Assembly: GCA_035495435.1 (NCBI GenBank)
Contig: DATJFV010000026.1
Location: 1 to 33,417 of the forward strand
DNA: 33,417 bases
Origin: JBDSKH01 sp035495435
Lineage (GTDB): Bacteria > Actinomycetota > Actinomycetes > Actinomycetales > Microbacteriaceae
Direction of reading: 5' to 3'
Both the position numbers and the translations under genes were made by a program. Positions 30,771 to 33,417 of this stretch are shown in pieces. Position 1 is the first letter of the stretch. Every line of letters starts with the position of its first letter. The notes under the pieces are model-generated. The model was not told where the DNA came from and searched no databases. It saw only the letters and a program-made list of their open reading frames with translations.

Positions 30771-31925
30771 TCAGCTGGTGAGCAGCGCGGTGGCGATGGC
30801 GGTGAGGCCCTCACCGCGGCCGGTGAAGCCGAGCCCGTCGGATGTGGTGGCCGCGACGCTGACCGGAGCGCCGACGAGCGCGGTCATGCGGCTCTCGACC
30901 TCGCCGCGCCGCGGAGCGACGCGCGGCCGCGTGCCGATCAGCTGCACGGAGACGTTGCCGACCGTGAAACCCGACCCGGCCACCAGTGCCAGAGTCTCGC
31001 GCAGGAACACCTCGCTCTTGGCCCCCGCGAACCGCGGATCATCGACCCCGAACCGGCTGCCCATGTCGCCGAGTCCGGCGGCCGAGAGCAGCGCGTCGCA
31101 GACGGCGTGGATGAGGGCGTCGCCGTCGCTGTGGCCGGCGAGCCCCGGCTCGTCGGGCCAGTACACCCCGCCGAGCCAGAGCGGGGCGGAGTCGTCGTAG
31201 GCGTGCACGTCGACCCCGATGCCGGTGCGGATCGAGCTGGTCACACCGAGCACGTTCTCGGCGCGGCGCAGATCCCACGCGGTCGTGATCTTGAACGCGC
31301 GGGATTCGCCCTCGACCACCCTGACCGTGCCGCCGGCATCCTGGAACAATGCGGCGTCGTCGGTGAACTCGGCGGATGCGCGCGCGTAGGCGTCCACCAG
31401 TTCTGCGCGCGGGAAGCCCTGCGGGGTCTGCACGTGCACCAGGTCGCGCCGGTCGACGGTCTCGAGCACCCGCTCGTGGGCGTCGATGCGTTTGATGGTG
31501 TCGCTCACGGGCAGCGCCGGGATCACGCCGCCCCCGGACCGCACGGCCGAGACGACCCGGTCGAACAGGGCACCGGGGGCGAGCGCACGAGCCGCGTCAT
31601 GCACGAGCACGACCTCGACCTCGTCGGCGAGCGCGGTGAGGCCCGCGGCGACCGAGGCCTGCCGCGTGTCTCCCCCGGCGACGACGGTGACGGATGCGGC
31701 GGCCGGCCCGGCCGCGCGCGTCGCGATCGTGCGCGCCGCGGCCAGTTTCGCCGTCGGGGCCACGACGATCACCTGCGCCTCATCGAGCGCGTCGAACACG
31801 CCGTTCAGTGCGTGCTCGAGGATCGGCATGCCGCGCAGTTCGACGAACGCTTTCGGCTCGGCATGGCCGAGGCGGGTTCCGCTGCCGGCGGCGACGACGA
31901 TGACGGCGACGGTCGGTCTCGACAC
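30771..31925 (-). CDS. ispDF: Bifunctional 2-C-methyl-D-erythritol 4-phosphate cytidylyltransferase / 2,4-cyclodiphosphate synthase
   Basis: This fusion carries two steps of the non-mevalonate isoprenoid pathway. The IspD half has VIVVAAGSGTRLG, KAFVELRGMPILEHAL, VLVHDAARAL and QTPQGFPRAELVDAY. The IspF half begins near IRTGIGVDVHAY (metal Asp and His) and contains GHSDGDALIHAVCDALLSAAGLGD (quoted in part: HSDGDALIHAV), RPRVAPRRGEVESRM and ATTSDGLGFTGRGEGL. With the GTG at 31925 the protein has 384 residues. The frame stays open to a TTG at 31958, but that extra stretch lies inside a repeat copy (31931-31967), which argues for the shorter form. It follows carD on the same strand. Confidence 0.93.
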   Translation of the reverse strand: MSRPTVAVIVVAAGSGTRLGHAEPKAFVELRGMPILEHALNGVFDALDEAQVIVVAPTAKLAAARTIATRAAGPAAASVTVVAGGDTRQASVAAGLTALADEVEVVLVHDAARALAPGALFDRVVSAVRSGGGVIPALPVSDTIKRIDAHERVLETVDRRDLVHVQTPQGFPRAELVDAYARASAEFTDDAALFQDAGGTVRVVEGESRAFKITTAWDLRRAENVLGVTSSIRTGIGVDVHAYDDSAPLWLGGVYWPDEPGLAGHSDGDALIHAVCDALLSAAGLGDMGSRFGVDDPRFAGAKSEVFLRETLALVAGSGFTVGNVSVQLIGTRPRVAPRRGEVESRMTALVGAPVSVAATTSDGLGFTGRGEGLTAIATALLTS

Positions 31926-31930
31926 GGCGG

Positions 31931-31967
31931 GGTTCGACACGGTCTGCGGCCTACTCAACCAGCGACC
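31931..31967. repeat. Short intergenic repeat, copy 1
   Basis: This copy contains GGTTCGACACGGTCTGCGGC followed by CTACTCAACCAGCGACC. It is nearly identical to the copy at 31971-32008 and related to one at 33147-33184. It lies immediately upstream of the preferred ispDF start. GGTT and AACC ends give a short hairpin potential. Confidence 0.75.
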
Positions 31968-31970
31968 TCG

Positions 31971-32008
31971 GGTTTCGATACGGCCTACGGCCTACTCAAC
32001 CGGCGACG
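31971..32008. repeat. Short intergenic repeat, copy 2
   Basis: This copy contains GGTTTCGATACGGCCTACGG followed by CCTACTCAACCGGCGACG. It fills nearly the whole gap between the carD stop (32012) and copy 1. Such short repeats occur between genes of Microbacteriaceae, as I recall; function unknown. Confidence 0.75.
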
Positions 32009-32011
32009 GCG

Positions 32012-32494
32012 TCAGGACGCCAGAACCTCGTCGAGGACGGTCGAGGCCTTCTCTTCGTCGGTCTTCTCGGCGAGCGCGAGCTCGCTGATCAGGATCTGAC
32101 GGGCCTTGGCCAGCATGCGCTTCTCACCGGCGGACAGGCCGCGGTCCTGGTCGCGACGCCACAGGTCGCGGACGACCTCGGAGACCTTGATGACATCGCC
32201 GGAGGCGAGCTTCTCGAGGTTCGCCTTGTAGCGGCGGCTCCAGTTGGTGGGCTCCTCGGTGAAGGGAGCGCGCAGAACCTCGAACACGCGGTCGAGGCCT
32301 TCCTTGCCGATCACGTCGCGGACGCCGACGAGGTCGACGTTCTCGGCCGGAACCTCAATGGTCAGGTCACCCTGAGTGACGTTGAGCTTCAGGTAGAGCT
32401 TCTCTTCGCCGCGGATCACCCGCTTCTTGACTTCCGTGATCGTGGCAGCACCGTGATGGGGGTAAACGACTGTCTCGCCGACCTCAAAAAGCAT
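32012..32494 (-). CDS. carD: CarD-family RNA polymerase-binding transcription factor
   Basis: This 160-residue CarD_CdnL_TRCF-family protein binds RNA polymerase beta and stabilises open complexes, notably at rRNA promoters. The N-terminal Tudor-like domain reads MLFEVGETVVYPHHGAATIT and IRGEEKLYLKLNV. The C-terminal helical DNA-binding domain contains APFTEEPTNWSRRYKANLEK with the conserved Trp and RDLWRRDQDRGLSAGEKRML. I chose the ATG at 32494: GGAAGG lies 8 nt upstream and family members start at this Met. An extended -10-like TGTGATAAACT at 32521-32531 on the minus strand may be its promoter. It is followed by ispDF, with only the two repeats between. Confidence 0.95.
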   Translation of the reverse strand: MLFEVGETVVYPHHGAATITEVKKRVIRGEEKLYLKLNVTQGDLTIEVPAENVDLVGVRDVIGKEGLDRVFEVLRAPFTEEPTNWSRRYKANLEKLASGDVIKVSEVVRDLWRRDQDRGLSAGEKRMLAKARQILISELALAEKTDEEKASTVLDEVLAS

Positions 32495-32598
32495 GGAGTT
32501 ATTCCTTCCGCAGACCTCCCAGTTTATCACAGGGAACTCTCGGCGATCAGGGCCAGTAGGCTGGGCTCGGAGTCCGCTCATCCGATCTGGAGGGTCCT

Positions 32599-33138
32599 GT
32601 GAGAGCACGCCTCGTCGCAACCGCCGCAGCCGCCGCCGTCCTGGCCGTCGTGCTCGCCGGATGCAACTTCATCACGCCGCAGGCGACGCTGAAGCCGTAT
32701 GACGCGAGTGACGGGGTGAGCACGAGGATCGGCGACGTCACCATCTCGAACGCGCTCGTCGTCACCGACGACGGTGCCGACGGCAACCTGCTCTTCACCG
32801 CGGTGAACGTCGGCGAGAAGCCCGTCGACCTGACCGTGCAGTTCTCGTCGGGCGGCGACAAGACCACTCTCGACCTCAAGGTCGACGCGAACGGCAGCAC
32901 CGACTTCGGATTCGGCGACGCCGGTCAGCTGTTCCTCGCCGGCATCGACACCGAGCCCGGCGCGAACATGCCGATCTACTTCCAGTACGGCAGCGACGCG
33001 GGCAAGCAGCTCCAGGTGCCGGTGCTCGACGCGTCTCTCGTGCAGTACGAGCCGTACCTGCCGACGCCGACTCCCACGCCGACGCCCACCCTCACGGGCA
33101 CCCCGACGCCGAACCCGACCGAGACGCCCGCGGGCTAA
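32599..33138 (+). CDS. Secreted lipoprotein of unknown function with Pro/Thr-rich tail
   Basis: This 179-residue protein starts at a GTG with GGAGGG 5 nt upstream. The signal peptide ends in a lipobox VLAGC (Cys 22), so it should be anchored to the outer face of the membrane. The body (about 30-150) is a beta-rich domain with NALVVTDDGADGNLLFTAVN and DLTVQFSSGGDKTTLDLKVD, resembling copper-chaperone-like or DUF-type extracellular domains of actinobacteria, without recognisable metal ligands. The C-terminal 28 residues are a TPTPTPT-type spacer. It is divergent from carD across 104 bp; TAGGCT at 32557 could be its -10 box. I do not recognise a specific function. Confidence 0.8.
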   Translation: MRARLVATAAAAAVLAVVLAGCNFITPQATLKPYDASDGVSTRIGDVTISNALVVTDDGADGNLLFTAVNVGEKPVDLTVQFSSGGDKTTLDLKVDANGSTDFGFGDAGQLFLAGIDTEPGANMPIYFQYGSDAGKQLQVPVLDASLVQYEPYLPTPTPTPTPTLTGTPTPNPTETPAG

Positions 33139-33146
33139 GCGGTCGG

Positions 33147-33184
33147 GGTTTCGATACGCCGCTGCGTCGCTCCTCGACCAGCAC
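33147..33184. repeat. Short intergenic repeat, copy 3 (diverged)
   Basis: This copy contains GGTTTCGATACGCCGCTGCG followed by TCGCTCCTCGACCAGCAC. It shares GGTTTCGATACG and the CTC-ACCAGC end with copies 1 and 2. It sits between the lipoprotein stop and the response-regulator stop, again strictly intergenic. Confidence 0.6.
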
Positions 33185-33220
33185 ACGCGGCACGGGGCCG
33201 GTCAACCCGCCGACGGCCGG

Positions 33221-33417
33221 CTACGCCTCGAAGCGGTAGCCGAGACCGCGGACCGTCACCAGGCGTTCGGGCTCGGACGGGTTCTGCTCGATCTTCGAGC
33301 GGATACGCTTGATGTGCACGTCGAGCGTCTTCGTGTCGCCGAAGTAGTCGGAGCCCCAGACCCGGTCGATCAGCTGCCCGCGGGTCAGTACGCGGCCCGC
33401 GTTGCGCAGCAGCAGCT
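33221..33417 (-). CDS. OmpR/PhoB-family response regulator, C-terminal part only (RegX3-like)
   Basis: The last 65 codons of a winged-helix DNA-binding domain are visible, ending in TAG at 33223-33221; the rest lies beyond the window. The sequence contains LLRNAGRVLTRGQLIDRVWG, DTKTLDVHIKRIRSKIE and LVTVRGLGYRFEA, the recognition helix and C-terminal hairpin of the family. Position next to carD and ispDF fits the phosphate-responsive RegX3 of actinobacteria, but the receiver domain and partner kinase are not seen, so the identity is tentative. Confidence 0.88.
   Translation of the reverse strand, partial: LLLRNAGRVLTRGQLIDRVWGSDYFGDTKTLDVHIKRIRSKIEQNPSEPERLVTVRGLGYRFEA

Noticed and set aside
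31926..31958. TTG start at 31958 for ispDF
   Set aside because: These codons lie within an intergenic repeat copy and add no family-like sequence; GTG 31925 is preferred.
33060..33120. CRISPR-like or tandem DNA repeat
   Set aside because: The repeated CCGACGCC pattern simply encodes the Pro/Thr tail of the lipoprotein.
1..33417. Mobile element or genomic island boundary, tRNA or rRNA genes
   Set aside because: No transposase, integrase, attachment-site duplication, tRNA-like or rRNA-like sequence was found by reading; base composition looks even throughout.

Overview
The window reads as a chromosomal segment of a high-GC Gram-positive actinobacterium, most likely a Microbacteriaceae member (Microbacterium-like). 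The support is a GC-rich sequence throughout, a carD - ispDF - cysS - rlmB block, a DUF4032 gene, frequent ATGA/GTGA gene overlaps, likely leaderless promoters, and short 'GGTTTCGATACGGCC' intergenic repeats of a kind I associate with this family. I saw no transposase, integrase, phage gene, tRNA, rRNA or CRISPR array.

Region 1 (1-5119) holds a fused E1 alpha/beta thiamine-diphosphate dehydrogenase (minus strand, running off the left edge). It is divergent from a compact plus-strand operon: VOC protein, GntR/FCD regulator, succinate-semialdehyde-type aldehyde dehydrogenase, and a beta-hydroxyacid-dehydrogenase-like oxidoreductase.

Region 2 (5135-12811, module A) is a minus-strand operon: BudC-like SDR, RbsA-type ATPase, two RbsC-type permeases, sugar-type binding lipoprotein, and M24 creatinase/aminopeptidase-fold enzyme. 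It is divergent from an XRE-cupin regulator. A core DUF4032 gene (12834-14126) follows.

Region 3 (14123-28087, module B) is entirely minus strand. Upstream (28087 to 22610) lie an RbsC permease, a binding lipoprotein, an unusual single-chain ATPase-ATPase-permease fusion and a second XRE-cupin regulator. Downstream (22370 to 14123) is a ten-gene chain, mostly with ATGA-type overlaps: SDR, M24 enzyme, three zinc-type alcohol dehydrogenases, a PRISE-type enone reductase, a ketopantoate-reductase-fold enzyme, a VOC protein and a Dabb-domain protein.

Modules A and B repeat one recipe: sugar-type ABC importer, M24 enzyme, BudC-like SDR and XRE-cupin regulator. Both M24 paralogues carry Cys where the family normally has a metal-binding Asp. 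The two SDR promoters share a 15/17-bp motif, and both binding-protein genes are followed by a strong GC hairpin. My inference is a duplicated uptake-and-catabolism system for related polyol- or hydroxyketone-like compounds that need one unusual hydrolytic (or lyase) step and several alcohol oxidations. The substrate cannot be read from the sequence.

Region 4 (28313-33417) is conserved housekeeping DNA: rlmB, cysS, ispDF, carD (all minus), a secreted lipoprotein (plus), and the C-terminus of an OmpR/PhoB-type response regulator cut by the right edge.
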